A stretch of 64,000 nt of DNA from Anastatus disparis (Eukaryota > Arthropoda > Insecta > Hymenoptera > Eupelmidae), in contig JAFFSR010000292.1 of the NCBI GenBank assembly GCA_017163975.1, positions 1,929,501 to 1,993,500 on the forward strand. Direction: 5' to 3'. Of this stretch, positions 1 to 12,799 are shown in pieces. Numbering within the stretch: position 1 is the first letter of the stretch; each line of letters begins with the position of its first letter. A program made the position numbers and the translations under genes. The notes below the pieces were generated by a model. The model saw only the letters and a list, made by a program, of their open reading frames with translations, searched no databases and was not told the origin of the DNA.

Positions 1-3000
1 ACTGTTATAAAAATTTAATTATTAACTGTTGGATGTTAACAATTTTGTTCCATTAAAAAAAAGTGAAAATGGTTTTGCGATAATCAAAGATAAAGCCATT
101 AGTCAAATCGACGATTTTCTTGATAAGATAAACACAGTACATTATAAAGTAATTTATTTTTTTTATTGACAAAGCAATTTATAATTTAGTTTATTTTATT
201 TTTCTAATATATATTATAAAAATATGTAATTGCAAATAATTTTTAATAATTATTATTGCTAACTAATTGGTTGTCTAACACTTAACTATTTATAAGAGTT
301 GTCAGCAATTCACAGCAATTATTAATAGTTATTCATAAAAATTATTTTTCCGCCATCCGCGGCCTAGCACGCAAACGTATCGGACACACTGTGTTGAGCG
401 TGCGCAAAGATTGAGCCGAAAAACTCAGCGGCAAAAAACAACGGCGACAAACAAGAACGATATGGGTAAAATTAAAAAACATAATTTTTTCAAGGTCATG
501 GATTGATAGGCGGTTGAAATAATTTTCACCTTTATAGTTTGAAAATAATCTTTCAAATTTAATGAGATCAAATATTTCCGATATAAATTTATTGTTTTAT
601 AAATTTGTTTTTATTTAGATTTTATATACGAGTCGGCTCCCCCCCGAATCCAGACCCCCCCCTCTTCCGTCCCCCGAATCCAAATAAATATAAATAATTG
701 ACCTCCGATACACCTTTTTTATAGTTTTGACAATAATCTTTCAAAATTTAATCGATCATATATTTTCCAGATATAATTTATTGTTTTATAAATTTGTTTT
801 TTATTTTATGGATTATTATTTATATTTCGAGCGCTCCGCCCCCTCTCCGTCTCCACCGATCCCTAATTAATATATAAATAATACCCCGAATCAGCATTAA
901 CATACTAGTAAATTCTATCAACGAACGCCGATTTCGCGCACGATCAAACACCCCCGGAGCACCGGGAGGGCGCCCCGCCGCCGCGACACCCCGCCGATCC
1001 CTTACGCCACGTACACAAAATACTATTTCGTTTAGTGATGCAATAAACAATTAATAAAATATAATTATTCAACTACCACATTTTTGAAAAAATAAAAAAA
1101 CATGAGCCATGTGATGGATTAAAATTAAGATTTTGTTCTCAAGATATAAATAAACACATTAAAAATAATGTATTTTTATTAATAAATACTCAAATCATAT
1201 CTATAATTTCATTTTTTTAAATATTATTTTCATTATCACAAAGCTTTTTCAGTAAGGAAGCAATAAATTAAATGAGATAACAAAATGAAATCGATAGATT
1301 GATAATCATTTTTTCTCAAATTTAAATAGTTATAACAATTAAATGGCTGCTAATTATTCATTTAATTTTACCATGTATACTGTAAGGGTAAAATTATAAA
1401 ATTATGAAATATTTATCAGTCACATGAAAATTCTGATATTTTTAATTTAGAAATATTTATTATGTATGTATACAGTAGCTGAGTAATTGCATTTTCTGGG
1501 AATCTTGAACTCATTTCAAAGAAAAGACAAATAAATTTCAGCAATAATTAATTGATAGAGAAATTATTAGAATTATTAAATAAAGTTGACATAAATGAAG
1601 AACAGTTTTTATTGTACGATTAGATTTTAGGAAAAATATCGAATTTCTTTATTTTAAAATTACTTCTTCCAGTGTTAAGGATATTTTCAGATCATTACCA
1701 TTTGTGTATTTAAGAAATAAAAAGGAGATTATAAAAAGTTTTTAAATCGGCAATTAATCACTAATTCAATATACTAATAATCGAAAGCTACAGAAAATCC
1801 TTAGCTATCAATGATAAAAGTTTCAATGTTACGTTATCTTAACTAATCGCAATGACACGTTATTTTTATATCTTTCACATCTGTTTTTTCATAGCCATTA
1901 TTTAAGACAAGTACAAAATTAACCATTTTTAAAAATCTAGAAATAATGGATGTTGACAAAAAAATTGTACATCATTTTCAAAAACGCATCAGCATAAATA
2001 TTATTTTCTGAATGATCAATCAATCATTATCATGTCAATTATCTGCATCGATCATTATCATTAAAAACAAAATAGGAAAAAAATGATACAAAAATACAAA
2101 AGCCATTGTACGAAATTTTTCATAACGCCCACAACAGACGGAGATAGGTGCTGTTTACAAATCGTAAATAAGAAATAATTACTTCCTCGAAAATAGAATA
2201 CATCACGAGTGTGTGTAGGCGAATTTTAAAAAAGAGCAAACAATATAGAGAGATGAAATGGAAACCCGTTCGATGAATCACACGCTTGAACCCCCGATAT
2301 TTCGTGCTTGCTAATATATACGTATTAGTTGTATATATATATATCAACTGAGGTCAGTTTGCTAACCAAATATCCTAAAGCTGAGACTGTGTTTATTTGT
2401 TTGGCCTCGAAATTTAACCGTCAAAATATTATCACAGAAATTTTTATTTTCAAGGTAATTTATTCTCTTCGGTGGTTTGGAAAAGGACGTAGAATTCATT
2501 TTTTTCTTTAGTAAGCTTTTATTAGTTGAATGGTCAAACGAAAATAAATCAAATAACAATTAATTATAAAATAAATGTTTTAAGATTATTTAATGTTTTT
2601 AGAAAAAAGTATAGAATATTATAGTAAAACTATTCTAAACTATTGTTACATAAAATCTTTAAAAAGAAAGCAAACATTTCTACATTTACTATACTTAAAA
2701 TAAATAGGCAAATAAAGCAGCCGTTTACTTTTTGTAATGAAAAAAAACTAAGAAATTAAACGCTTGATTTTAACTTTGTCAGAGGACCAAGATCAATTGA
2801 TCATTCTCACGGATATGTCTGGACGTCAAAGCGCATTTAAACGTTAATTTCACACCTAAAAACACACTGACTGTATATACCAAAACTGCAGCATCCAAAT
2901 AAAGAAGGTCCATCGCCCACGATGTTCTCTCAAAAGAGACGAAAAAAAGCCAAGACTTTAAATTTAAGCAAAAAACGATGGATCCAATTTAAGGCAACAT

Positions 3001-5615
3001 TATCCAGGAATTGAGATTAAACTTACATAGCCTATATACAGGAGGCTAGCTCCCCTTTTTCTTCCAAACTTAACCATCTTGTGTTTAAAAATCGCTGCTC
3101 ATGTAATCTTTCAGTCACAGTATACAGCTACTTCGTACAAGAATAAGAAAAAGAAGAAAAAAAAATAATAGAAAAAATATCTGTATAAAAAGGGTAGAGC
3201 TATTAGTTAAAGGAGTGAAAAAAAAATCGATATGAGGGCGCATTCAATCTGGCAACAGAATTTAAAACCTCATCTCCTTTATGGATGAAAGAGAGACGGA
3301 AGATCTACGTAACAGTCGCTGAATAAAGAGAAATTCAAGCTTTTGAAGGAAGGTGAGAGCCGTGCCTATACGTAACGTAACACGTTTAAATCCCGTATGT
3401 AACGTTATTCGAGGATCTGCTCTTCTCTCTTACGCCGGATGTTAGAATAACCACATCCAAAACTCGAGAAGGAGTAACATATAAATATAACACTTTGGAT
3501 ATTCGCTTTAATACCTTATACGTATAGGTTGAACGAGAAACCAAGCGAGCTCTTCTTTTTTTCGAGTGTATCTTTGTTTTCCGGATATGGTTTATTCTTT
3601 GTTTGCAAGGATTCACTTTTATCATTGTCTTTTTATTTTTCCTCTCGTGTTAAATATCAATGACTAAAGCTCAAATTTCTTTGTACCAGTATTTTTAAAG
3701 TTTTGTTAAAAAAATTTTTCATTTATTTTTGTTCATTTAATGTTATGGTGATAGTTGGGCTGCAAAAATTTTTATTTCTAGCAAAGATTTAATCTATACT
3801 TTTATGCATGCTTCAAGGATTTTTCTTTAGATATGACTTTCATAATTACCATATACACAATGCACATTAATCATCTTTTATCAATACAATGTATAATGAA
3901 TAATGCAAAATAATGAAAATTATCTTTTCTTGCTATATCATATTACGTTTCAATAAGACAAGTCAAGTATTTAATTTAACTTGATTATTTATTCATTGAA
4001 TAAAAATATTGCGATTTTTCAATTTTTTTTTAAATTTACATTTTTTTAAATATGCATTTAATTTTTTTTGTTTATTGATGTAATAACGTTAAATTAAAAA
4101 TATATTTTCATTTGAAAATTAAAATTTATCTTTTACTATTTACGAAGGTCAAGATCAAGATTTATGTATTCATACAAGTCACTGAACTCGGCATTATTTA
4201 TTTTTTTTTTGCTAAAGCGTTTCTTATCTACTTTCACTTAAAAGCAAAACTTTGAGTACGTGTGTGCGCAAATTGTCTTCACAACATGTTTAATTATCAG
4301 TAGAACTTCATCACTGTTTTATTGCATTTATTGATAAGGTTTTTTTTTAATTTTATGATAAGAAATTTGAAAAAAATTATTTCATTTCCGTTGTATTTTA
4401 TAGAGAATTTGAAGTACATAAGAAAGCATATTCCATTTTTGCAAAAATAATTCGCATGATAAAACAAAATTGATTATAAATCAGAAAAATAAAAGTCATT
4501 TCTAATTTTTGAAGTTTTGAATTTTATGTTTATTCCGAAGATTACATGGTGCATAAAAAACGTATTTTCTTATCGGTTTCACATATGATTTACTATAACA
4601 AATCGATTTAATTCACGAAAACTTTTTAAGGTTTCCTGTATTATTTTCATTGTTTAAAACAATATTCAAAAGAGCGATAAAAATTATTATTATTGCTATG
4701 CTATTTTAATTTTTAATGTTTAATTTTACATCTTTTCAAATAAAAAAAAAATAATTTTAATAAACGAAATCCGGAAAATAAACGTCTTTGTAAAATAAAC
4801 ATAAAAAATTATAACCGTAGAAAATTTTCTTTATCGCTTACCACTAAAATACTTTTAGAACGACATATGTAAACTACGGATAAAATTTTCAACGTTTAAA
4901 AAAAAATAGTTTTTATAAAAAAAATAGATATATTTGAAATTCTTCATTGCAATAGATATACTTAATTCGGAAATAAAAGCCATTAAAATTTAAGAAAAAT
5001 GGAAAAACTTAAATGATGATGTCTCTTATATATACTATTAGATTCGTAGAATGCAATAAAATGATCGTTATTTTTAATAACCATCGTAAAGTTAAATCAA
5101 GCCATATGGTACACTGACTATGCGACTTGTGTTTTACAAACTTAACTTATATTTTATTTCATACAAACTCTGATGATTTTCCTGATTATTATAGTTATTA
5201 TTTCATTTTAAGAAGTTTTTATACATCCGATTAAAAAAAAGTATAGGTACATTAATTATCGAAAAAAATTAAATAAATTACATATTTGTAAGTTAGTATA
5301 TATTTTGTAATAAAATATACTTTTCTTGCATTGGAATGGCAGGATCACAATATCTTCATTTATTTTATCTAATTTTTCCATTTAAAAATCATACAAATTC
5401 ATCGTAAAAATTTATTAGTCCTTCTATTAGGGCACAAATTTATAGTTACAATTTATATTATTTGAGTAGTTGAAATTTCTAGTGTTTGAAAATTTGTTTT
5501 CAATAAAGTATTTTCATTTCTTATTTTTATCAATCATATAAATCTTATGAGCACGTACCGATATAATATGAAAAATAAAATGAAAAAATAAATAAAATAA
5601 TGCAAAACATCAGCT
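1..5615. other. AT-rich region, no gene seen
   Basis: I see no coding region here. Open frames are short and rich in F, Y, K, I and N, as expected by chance in DNA this AT-rich. The only structure I can support is the tandem duplication at 530-895. Patches of higher complexity at 340-460 and 2790-3640 carry no recognisable protein, RNA or splice pattern. The stretch could be intergenic or a long intron. Confidence 0.6.
530..895. repeat. Tandem duplication, two units of about 189 bp
   Basis: Unit 1 runs 530-718 and unit 2 from 719 to about 895. Both begin with TTTATAGTTTTGA, share TTATTGTTTTATAAATTTG in the middle, and end in a C-rich tract (CCCCCTCTTCCGTC in one, CCCCTCTCCGTCTCC in the other) followed by AATATAAATAAT. 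The C-runs are unusual for this window. No open frame spans the units. It looks like a local duplication rather than a transposon, because no inverted ends are visible. Confidence 0.75.
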
Positions 5616-5618
5616 TAC

Positions 5619-5850
5619 CTGTGTCTAGCGGCTAGCATAATTGATTTTTCACAACTGCTTTAAAACACGTGAATGAAAATTCTTTTTTTAAATGCCTTCT
5701 TCTCTGCCAATATATATTCTCGCAACTAAAAGACCAATGCACTTTTTTGCCGCGAAACTTGTTAGCCTGCGCGCTCTTTAACAAAAACTTAAAGTTTCTC
5801 TCTTGTATATACGCAGAGTCGTTGGACAACGAACAATGAACCGCTTGGTT
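5619..5850 (-). other. Possible first exon of a minus-strand gene
   Basis: Reading the minus strand, a good splice donor (CACAG|GTAAGCTG) sits at 5619/5618. Upstream of it lies a GC-richer stretch than its surroundings. A TATA-like GTATAAACC occurs near 5850-5860. A 65-codon frame from about 5829 is rich in K, F and R and matches nothing I recognise, so the exon could be untranslated. The rest of the gene would lie leftwards, in 1-5600, where I could not find further exons. This is inference from splice and promoter-like signals only. Confidence 0.25.
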
Positions 5851-7383
5851 TATACTTTAGAGGGAGATAGGGTCAATGAGCAGCCGAGAGTGAGCTTGTT
5901 TTATAATCAATTTTATCATTACTCGTTGGATAAAAATAATGAAGAGCTATATATGTTGCACTTTTATGGCTATATTTAAATAAAAATAGGAATTTATACG
6001 TAAAGTTAGAGGATTGAGGATGATGATGTTGGTACTCGTTTAAAAGAGTAACTGCAAGCTCTGCAACATTCCGCGCTCTTTTTCTATTCTATAAAGATGA
6101 CTCGTATACTCTAACTTGCATCTCTAACGTTGCGTTGTACATGTGCAGAGAGGGCTTGCACCGATGCAGGCGCTCGCGCGCGTGCCACAAGAGCGCCTTT
6201 TCTTCAAGGGGCCATGTGATATTTATAGGATTAACTTTAACATACGACGTTTATATATACTGACGTTCTATTACTTCGGAGAAAAAGTTTTTGGGAACTC
6301 TTTAAATGCCATCAAGATGACGAACGATATATACGCCTGCAAGACGCGTGTCACTTACTCTCAAGACCTTATGGTATTTTTACATTTTTATATGATAAGA
6401 ACAATTCTCAAGTGACAATTTTAAATTACATTCAAGTGAAGATTCAATGATACTTCAATTTTTTTCAAAATTGTTTTCCACTGTACATGTAACTAAACGA
6501 GAGATTTTTCATCTTAACATTTTTTTAAAAGATATCCATCCATTTTTAAAGATTTTTATCAAATATTATTAACAAACTGATTTAATTTTTATAGCGTCCT
6601 ATTTTTTATGAAATAGGAAGTTATTTTTAAATTTTTCAAAATCAATGTATTAATGTCAATGTACACTCGGCCAAAAGGATATTTTTCCGAAATTCTACCT
6701 CAAATGACAGCGTTGTAAATCAAGTCAAAGAGAACTTTAAATTATGTATCGACTCAATTAATCTTTTTTCGTTTTTACAAATAAAAATTTAAATAGTCTT
6801 AAAATTATAAAAAAAATGATAAAATATTTTGAATAAATACATGGATTAGATTAAGTTTTCGATCCCATAATAGGCGCCATAAATCATTATATATTTAATA
6901 GAAGTAGAATAAAAACTTTGTTACAATAATTTAATATCTTTAACAAAAAAAGTTAAATAAATGAAACTTCAAAAATTCTAATGAAAACACGAAAAAGGTC
7001 TTAGATGTTTCATTTAGAATTCGTAGGTTCTCAACGTTCAGCAAATAAAGCTCCAGATTTTAAATGCCATATGGAAAAATCTATTTTTGGAAAACAAAAT
7101 AGACAAAAAAATTGATAGTATGCAATATAATGCAGCTGACGGCACATACTGCATACCAACATTCAAATCCTCAAAGATATATTAGAATATTAATAAAGAT
7201 ATGAAAAAATACTTCTAAAACGAAGTTTAATGTCTAATATAAACTATTAAATATTCTATATTTGCATTTTTATCCTTTATGCAGTTAATATTTTTTATTT
7301 ATTATGTGTATATATATATTTATATAGTATTACATATTACTGCAAAGTATCATTATATTTTTATTTTTATTAATGAAAGAAGA
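5851..7383. other. No supported gene; GC-richer patch near 6.1-6.3 kb
   Basis: A patch at about 6060-6360 is richer in G+C and contains GCGCTCGCGCGCGTG. A 90-codon plus-strand frame there (6143-6415) resembles no family I know and its composition changes midway, so I do not call it a gene. The remainder is AT-rich filler. Confidence 0.4.
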
Positions 7384-7540
7384 CCCTGGTGGAAATTGAA
7401 ACGTTTTTTTTACCATTTTTTGGTCAGTAGAAATGAAAACGCTTTTTTTAACATTTATTGGCCATTTATTTGGCATTTTTATTACTAATAACCTCAAATT
7501 TTTATACACACCATTTTTAATGCTCACATTTCTACCAGGG
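7384..7540 (+). mobile_element. 157-bp MITE with CCCTGGTRGAAAT ends and GA target duplication
   Basis: The left end reads CCCTGGTGGAAATTG and the reverse complement of the right end reads CCCTGGTAGAAATGTG. The element is flanked on both sides by GA (7382-7383 and 7541-7542), a perfect 2-bp target duplication. A second copy in opposite orientation lies at 21916-22073 and aligns over its whole length, which confirms both borders. It carries no coding sequence. The CCC ends and 2-bp duplication match the larger element at 54155-59024. Confidence 0.85.
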
Positions 7541-10500
7541 GAAAAATCACGTTGATGAAATTAATATATTTTTTATTTTACTTGATTTACATGGCGAAAA
7601 TCATGTTTTATTTATCGAATATTGTTAGGTATACTAATTTTTATACAAAATCAAGCATCTCCAATATTTTAAGTAAATTATGATAATATATTCGTATATA
7701 TATATAAAATTGAATATTCAAAAAAATTAGTTTAACCTTTAAAATGACACCTTCATATTATATAATTGATGACGAGAAATTTTTAAAAATCACAATTCAA
7801 TTTCATCAACAGAATATGCAACATTTTACACCGTGAGAATATAATATAATAAAATACCTATGTGATAAAAAATTTAAAAGGTAAGTTACAAATCCGATTA
7901 AGTTGTTCAATATAAACTGACATATATTGGATTACGCTTGTAAAATTCTCTTTTGAATTAGTTTAATCTTCCAATAATTCGTGTACGATTTTATTGTCCT
8001 TACAATCGTATGCAATTTTTTTCTGTATAGGTAGGTTGTAAAAATTAAAGAAAAGTAAACGAAATAAAATAATCGAATTCTATATTTATCTAATCCTATT
8101 GCAAGGGTTTCAACTGGAACTGAATTAAAGAAATTTGCTTTTTCATTCGTAACCCTAGAGAATAAAATTTTTTTCATGCTCTGAAATTCATTAAACTCTT
8201 TGGTACAGCTCTTTGATACAGCAGAAAGAATGCTTATAACGGAAAATATGTAAAGTTGTGTTTTAAAATACTGAGCCCTTTAAGATATTTTTGAGTTTTT
8301 ACTTAAAACCAAGAAAAAATCTGTGCGCGTTATATTTTAGATACATATACCATAATGTATTTAATATTTTTTTGCTTTTGTCAAAATGTCAGACTTGTAT
8401 AAATAAAAAATTTTTAAAATATAAGATATAAATTTTGACTTTAGTATTTATTTATTATAAGTTTATCTATTATGACATTTTAATAAAATCAATTAAAAAT
8501 TTATACCTGTAATGTCGGTATTCTTAGATTTAATAAATGCTTGAAATGTTAAATTTTCTAATCCTTTTTTAATCCCCCGTTAAAAAAAAGGGTAATCTGG
8601 GTCATTCAAAAAATTGTTCAAACAATGGGAAAAGATTATAAACTCTGATGTTCAATAGTATTAGAACTACAAATGGTATGATGAAAATTTAAAAATAAAG
8701 CTTTAACATAAGCCTTGTTACGTTATGAAATATCAAATTATTTAAATAATTACCAAAAGCGAAGATTAAAAATAATTTAAATTCATAGTAATTAAGTGAC
8801 TATAAACTATATCATTCTTAATATAATTTTAATCTTTATTTTTTATTATTGTTATTTATGGAACTAATTAATTTTTTAATGCAATAAGGTTTAAATAAAA
8901 AAATTATTTCTAAAACTTAGCTTGATAGATTACGTGAGACAAACACATACTCGTTTATGATCTTTGAAAAATATTAAGCTTAACTTAAAAAAAATTCATA
9001 TTTTATAAACTTATAATTTTTATATATAATTGTGGTTACTTACAAATATAAAATGTAAATTAAATAAACTACAAAAGACGCTTGAATCAGTTTTCTTTGC
9101 ATAAAATAAAATGCATACATTATAAAAAAATACAAAGAAAAATCATTTATAAGTGGGTGTGATAAAGAAATTTTCGAAGGCATCGACACAGAACATTTGA
9201 AATAAACGGTCTATAGTCCTATAGACTATCTTTTGTGCTGGAAGTCATTTCACGCTTCGTAGAAATCCTCGAACAGGATCTAGGCGAGGCGATTTTTACA
9301 GGACAGACTTTTTTTTAATATTATGTATTTATATTCTATTTAGCTATTTAAATATTCTTTTATAGATACGGATATCTTTAAATTTTTACTTTTATTTATC
9401 AATTTATAGCAACTTCTTTACTTCAACTCAATGTTTAATAAAAGAATCACTTTAAAGGTAAAAAGTTTGAATTAAAAATTTATTTATTTTTCAATTATTT
9501 ATGTTGAAATATTTCTTTTTTTTTTCTTTTTGTATAAAAAGGTAGAGTATAATGTGATAAAATTTATTCACATTACACGTTGGTAATTACGGTAAAAATT
9601 TCCAAAAATATGCAGACAGACCATCTTAAGATGTCATTGATCAAAAGTGAAAAAATTATGAGAATAATTTTAAAATCGTTAATTCGGTATACAAGTAAAA
9701 TACAACAAATCTTTGATTAAATAGAATAAGGCATCGTTCATGCTATGGAAGTGATTTCACGCTCGGTGGGAATTTTCAGACAGGATCTAGACAGACCGGC
9801 CTCCCTTATAACGTTTATTTGTATTAACTTATATTTACGTTTCGCTTCGTTGTTCACGGTTTCTTCTATCTTGCTTGAAATGTCAAAAAGAATCGAAAAT
9901 TTATCAAGGCACTCCCTAAGTTGTTTCTTTACTCACTTTTTAACCCTTTTTATTGTTTCTCTTTATTTTTTTTATTTCTTCCATTGATAATAGAAATAGG
10001 TGTGGTCTTTTTTGGCTTTTTATGCATTTTATTATTACATCCGCTCTTGAGGTTTTCATTTTCAAGTCTTAGACTTTAGAATCGCTCAATAATTTGCTTT
10101 TTGAAGACTAAATATTTCTTTAGTTATTATAAGTATTTTGAAAAATAAGAAGAATTCTTGGTTTATAGTACAGCTATAAGTTATATATTTTTGTTGCTAG
10201 AATTATTTTTAGACACCATAACACAAAAATTTTAAAAACTACCACACGTCATTTTAAAGATTACATTATTTAGTTGTAAGTTCATTTTTAAACGATATCT
10301 TTGTTATTTAAAAATTATTTTTGTGCAATTGAAAGTATAGAATTTTTTATGTAACTGTGAAATTACGTAGATAATTAAACAAAGTTATATATGTATTTCA
10401 TTCTATATTAATTTAGCTTGCATAAAATTTCGTCCCTAAAATAATAACAGGACAAGAAAACAAATTAATAGTCAAAAATAAGACGTTGTCTTTATTTTAA

Positions 10501-10852
10501 AATAGTTATCGTAAAAACTAAATTTTAAAATATAAGTTACTTTGCATTTTCGTTAATAATTCTCATCTGTTTTGATCATGGATTCTTAATAATCACGACA
10601 GATTTGTGAAATTTTATGGATAAAATTATTATAACTGTGGGACATATTTAATTTTGTATAAAAAATACTATGCATAGTATTTTTTACATGTATATGGTAA
10701 AAATTGTTACATATATTTTCAACTTTCCATAAACATATAATAAAATATATTAATTTTTACCACATATTTAGTGATTTTTATACAAAATAAAATATATTCT
10801 ACACTTATAGAGGAATGTAGAAAATTTACCAACAGAATTTCTCTCCATGTAG
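7541..10852. other. AT-rich region, no gene seen
   Basis: Apart from the direct repeat pair at 9237 and 9742 nothing is recognisable. Frames at 7932-8177 and 9745-9987 are low-complexity translations with no motif and no repeated codon pattern. Confidence 0.5.
9237..9795. repeat. Pair of about 53-bp direct repeats 505 bp apart
   Basis: Copies at 9237-9290 and 9742-9795 share GAAGT-ATTTCACGCT, then GGAATTTTC- or GAAATCCTC-like sequence, then ACAGGATCTAG. They are GC-richer than the DNA between them. A related string, CACCGAGCGTGAAA, occurs inverted near 19566. They may be the long terminal remnants of an element, but no inner coding region survives. Confidence 0.5.
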
Positions 10853-11353
10853 CCCAGCGAAAAAAAAATGAAGACAATTGTAGAAATCTTAAAATATCAG
10901 AATAAAACAGTATACGACAGAAGACAACAGAAAAGAACTGAAAAAATGGCCGGATTGAGACTTAAAACAACAGTTATTTTCAGTTTTTTTCAGTTATCAA
11001 CAGTTGTGTTCATCAAATATATTTCAGAAAGATAAAATAATTATTTTTTTTATAAAGAAAATTTTTCTTATCAGAAGACAACAGTTATTTAAAGTTTTAT
11101 TCTATTGTAAACATTTGTATTCATTAAATATACTTTTTATTTATAAATTTATCAAGAAAACAACAGTAATATACAGTTTCCTTCTGTATTAAACTATTAT
11201 AAACAGTTATCTTCAGTTATCAATAAATGAAACTGCTGATAACTGAAGAAAACTGTAAATAACTGTTGTCTTAAATCTTAATCCGGCCACTTTTTTACAG
11301 TTAATAACTGTATTCTTCAGTTTTATTCACATATTTACATTTTTTCCGCTCGG
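10853..11353. mobile_element. 501-bp foldback MITE, ACAGTTATT-rich, CCC-type ends
   Basis: The outer ends are CCCAGCGAAAAAAAATG and, reverse-complemented, CCGAGCGGAAAAAATG. An inner inverted pair, TGGCCGGATTGAGACTT against TGGCCGGATTAAGATTT, encloses repeated ACAGTTATT words. The whole element is nearly palindromic, with many AACAGTTATT/AATAACTGTT pairs. The 2-bp flanks (AG and AT) do not match, so the target duplication is not clean. It is homologous over most of its length to 28359-29005. Confidence 0.75.
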
Positions 11354-11893
11354 ATTATTAAATTTAAATAAAGATTTAACACTGAACTTTTTACAATTTT
11401 ATTTTTTATTATAAAATATTAGTTTTATTTCTACACAATTACAAATTATTCAATAAAAACTATGATGATAGATAGCTATAATTAAAAAATACGTGTTGTT
11501 AAAAACAAAATATTTTTCCTTTTCAATAAAATCTATTAGCTACAAGAATTCCGACCGACAGGTAAACAAAGTTAATAATAATTTTTAAGGATTAGATTTT
11601 CTTGTATTCAAACAAATTTTACAATATTCTAGTATTATTAAATAAGCAAGATTTCAAAAATTTTATTTTCTGTCTTAAGTATTAATATACCTGCCAGTTA
11701 ATCCCAACCCCAAAATGTAATTATGGTTAAAAATGGATTAAACTACATTTTCTTTTATAGACTATTCCCTAGAAAGTCTACCTATAACAATATGAGATTA
11801 TGCATGGGAAAAGTATTATAACTAATTTCATTAAAATTAAAATTAAAATTTATGATTTTGCCATTATTTTTCAGTAACTTCTCCTCCCCCAGC

Positions 11894-11950
11894 TATATAA
11901 TAATCCTCTTTTTATTTCGTATAAATACTGATTTTTAATTTTAAATTCAG
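11894..11950 (+). promoter_or_regulatory. Core promoter (TATA plus initiator) of the serine-rich gene
   Basis: TATAAATA at 11920-11927 lies 29 bp upstream of a TTCAG initiator-like A at 11949, the usual arthropod TATA-to-start spacing. A second TATATAA sits at 11894-11900. The leader to the ATG at 12003 would be about 54 nt. In the duplicate copy a TTTATATAGA box lies at the matching place, so the promoter was part of the duplicated unit. Confidence 0.6.
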
Positions 11951-12002
11951 CAGTATCTATCTAGCATTTGCTACTGTACTATCTAAGAAAATTTGAGCAA
12001 CT

Positions 12003-12617
12003 ATGGAACAATATAATCTGAATTTGTTGGCTGAAGTTGTTAATAGATTAAGACTTGACTCAGAAAACATCGAAAATTGCTTAGACATAGAAAATAATTC
12101 AAACAATCCCATGAATGAAAGTGATAATGATTCGGCATCATTCGTAAATAACGAGAATCCCTTAGACGGGGAAAACAATTTGGACAATTCCATAGATGAA
12201 AGCAATAGTCATTCGACAATATACTTAGAGCATTCGGACAATCTTCAACCAAGAATGATCTTTATGTCCTCTGATGAATCAAATAGTAGCTTCACGTCAT
12301 CTGATGAATCAAGTTGCAGCTTCACGTCAAGTGATGAATCAAGTAGTAGCTTCACAACTTCTGATGAATCAAGTTGTAGCTTCACGTCATCTGATGAATC
12401 AAGTAGTAGCTTCACGACTTCTGATGAATCAAGTTGTAGCTTCACGTCATCTGATGAATCAAGTAGTAGCTTCACGACTTCTGATGAATCAAGCAGTAGC
12501 TTCACGACTTCTGATGAATCAAGTAGTAGCTCAACGACTTCTGATGAATCAAGTAGTAGCTCAACCTCCAGTATCCTAACCTGGAGGATGATTGATTCAA
12601 GTTCATCCAGTGAATAA
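12003..12617 (+). CDS. Acidic serine-rich repeat protein, single exon
   Basis: A 204-residue protein of no family I recognise. Residues 1-88 are acidic and Asn/Ser-rich (many N, D, E) with a short helical-looking start. Residues 89-188 are ten tandem copies of a 10-residue unit of the form S/T-SDESSSSFT, alternating S-C-S and S-S-S variants, so the DNA shows a 30-bp repeat with partial 60-bp higher order. Every unit carries SDES or SSDE, which fits casein kinase 2 sites; phosphorylation is inference. There is no signal peptide, membrane span or cysteine framework, so a soluble intracellular acidic protein is likely. The start is the first ATG after a TATA/Inr promoter, and a poly(A) signal follows. 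A decayed paralogue lies at 20598-20801. The frame stays open 24 codons past the TAA stop to a TAG at 12690. Other open frames over the repeat are repeat artefacts. Confidence 0.7.
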   Translation: MEQYNLNLLAEVVNRLRLDSENIENCLDIENNSNNPMNESDNDSASFVNNENPLDGENNLDNSIDESNSHSTIYLEHSDNLQPRMIFMSSDESNSSFTSSDESSCSFTSSDESSSSFTTSDESSCSFTSSDESSSSFTTSDESSCSFTSSDESSSSFTTSDESSSSFTTSDESSSSSTTSDESSSSSTSSILTWRMIDSSSSSE

Positions 12618-12793
12618 TCAGTATCAGATTCTGAGTATTCCAGTGGTTTTGACAATGTAGATGATGAACCCAGCAATAACAGCTTCGATTAGTCAGATGC
12701 ATCGTCAATTAACTTAGAAGATCATTAAATTAAAAGCGACATTTTCTCAAATTTTCAATATTTATATTTGTAATCTTGAATTATCAAGCTCTA

Positions 12794-12799
12794 AATAAA
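12794..12799 (+). terminator. Poly(A) signal AATAAA of the serine-rich gene
   Basis: A canonical AATAAA lies 177 bp after the stop codon, within AT-rich DNA and followed by a T-richer stretch. It is the first AATAAA downstream of the gene on this strand that is placed suitably for a short 3' UTR. AATAAA occurs often by chance in this DNA, so the assignment rests on position. Confidence 0.45.

Larger units (their letters stand above)
11560..12720 (+). repeat. Segmental duplication, copy 1 (holds the serine-rich gene)
   Basis: This stretch aligns collinearly with about 19860-20850 on the same strand. Shared blocks include the AACAAAGTTAATAATAAT start, the ATTAAACTWCATTTTCT block, the TATA region, the GCTACWSTACTATCTAAGAAAAT leader and the 5' part of the coding region. 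Copy 1 keeps an intact reading frame; copy 2 is broken. Copy 1 also gives the empty site for the MITE at 19954-20184. Confidence 0.8.

Noticed and set aside
12003..12617. Serine-rich gene and TIR elements as an integrated polydnavirus or other viral segment
   Set aside because: No viral structural, replication or segment-excision genes or motifs are visible. Serine-rich low-complexity proteins alone are not diagnostic, and the surrounding elements are ordinary DNA transposons.
12245..12676. A 143-codon minus-strand frame and a 101-codon second plus-strand frame over the serine-rich repeats
   Set aside because: A 30-bp repeat unit without a stop in any frame stays open in several frames at once. 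Promoter, leader, paralogue and composition all support only the frame starting at 12003.
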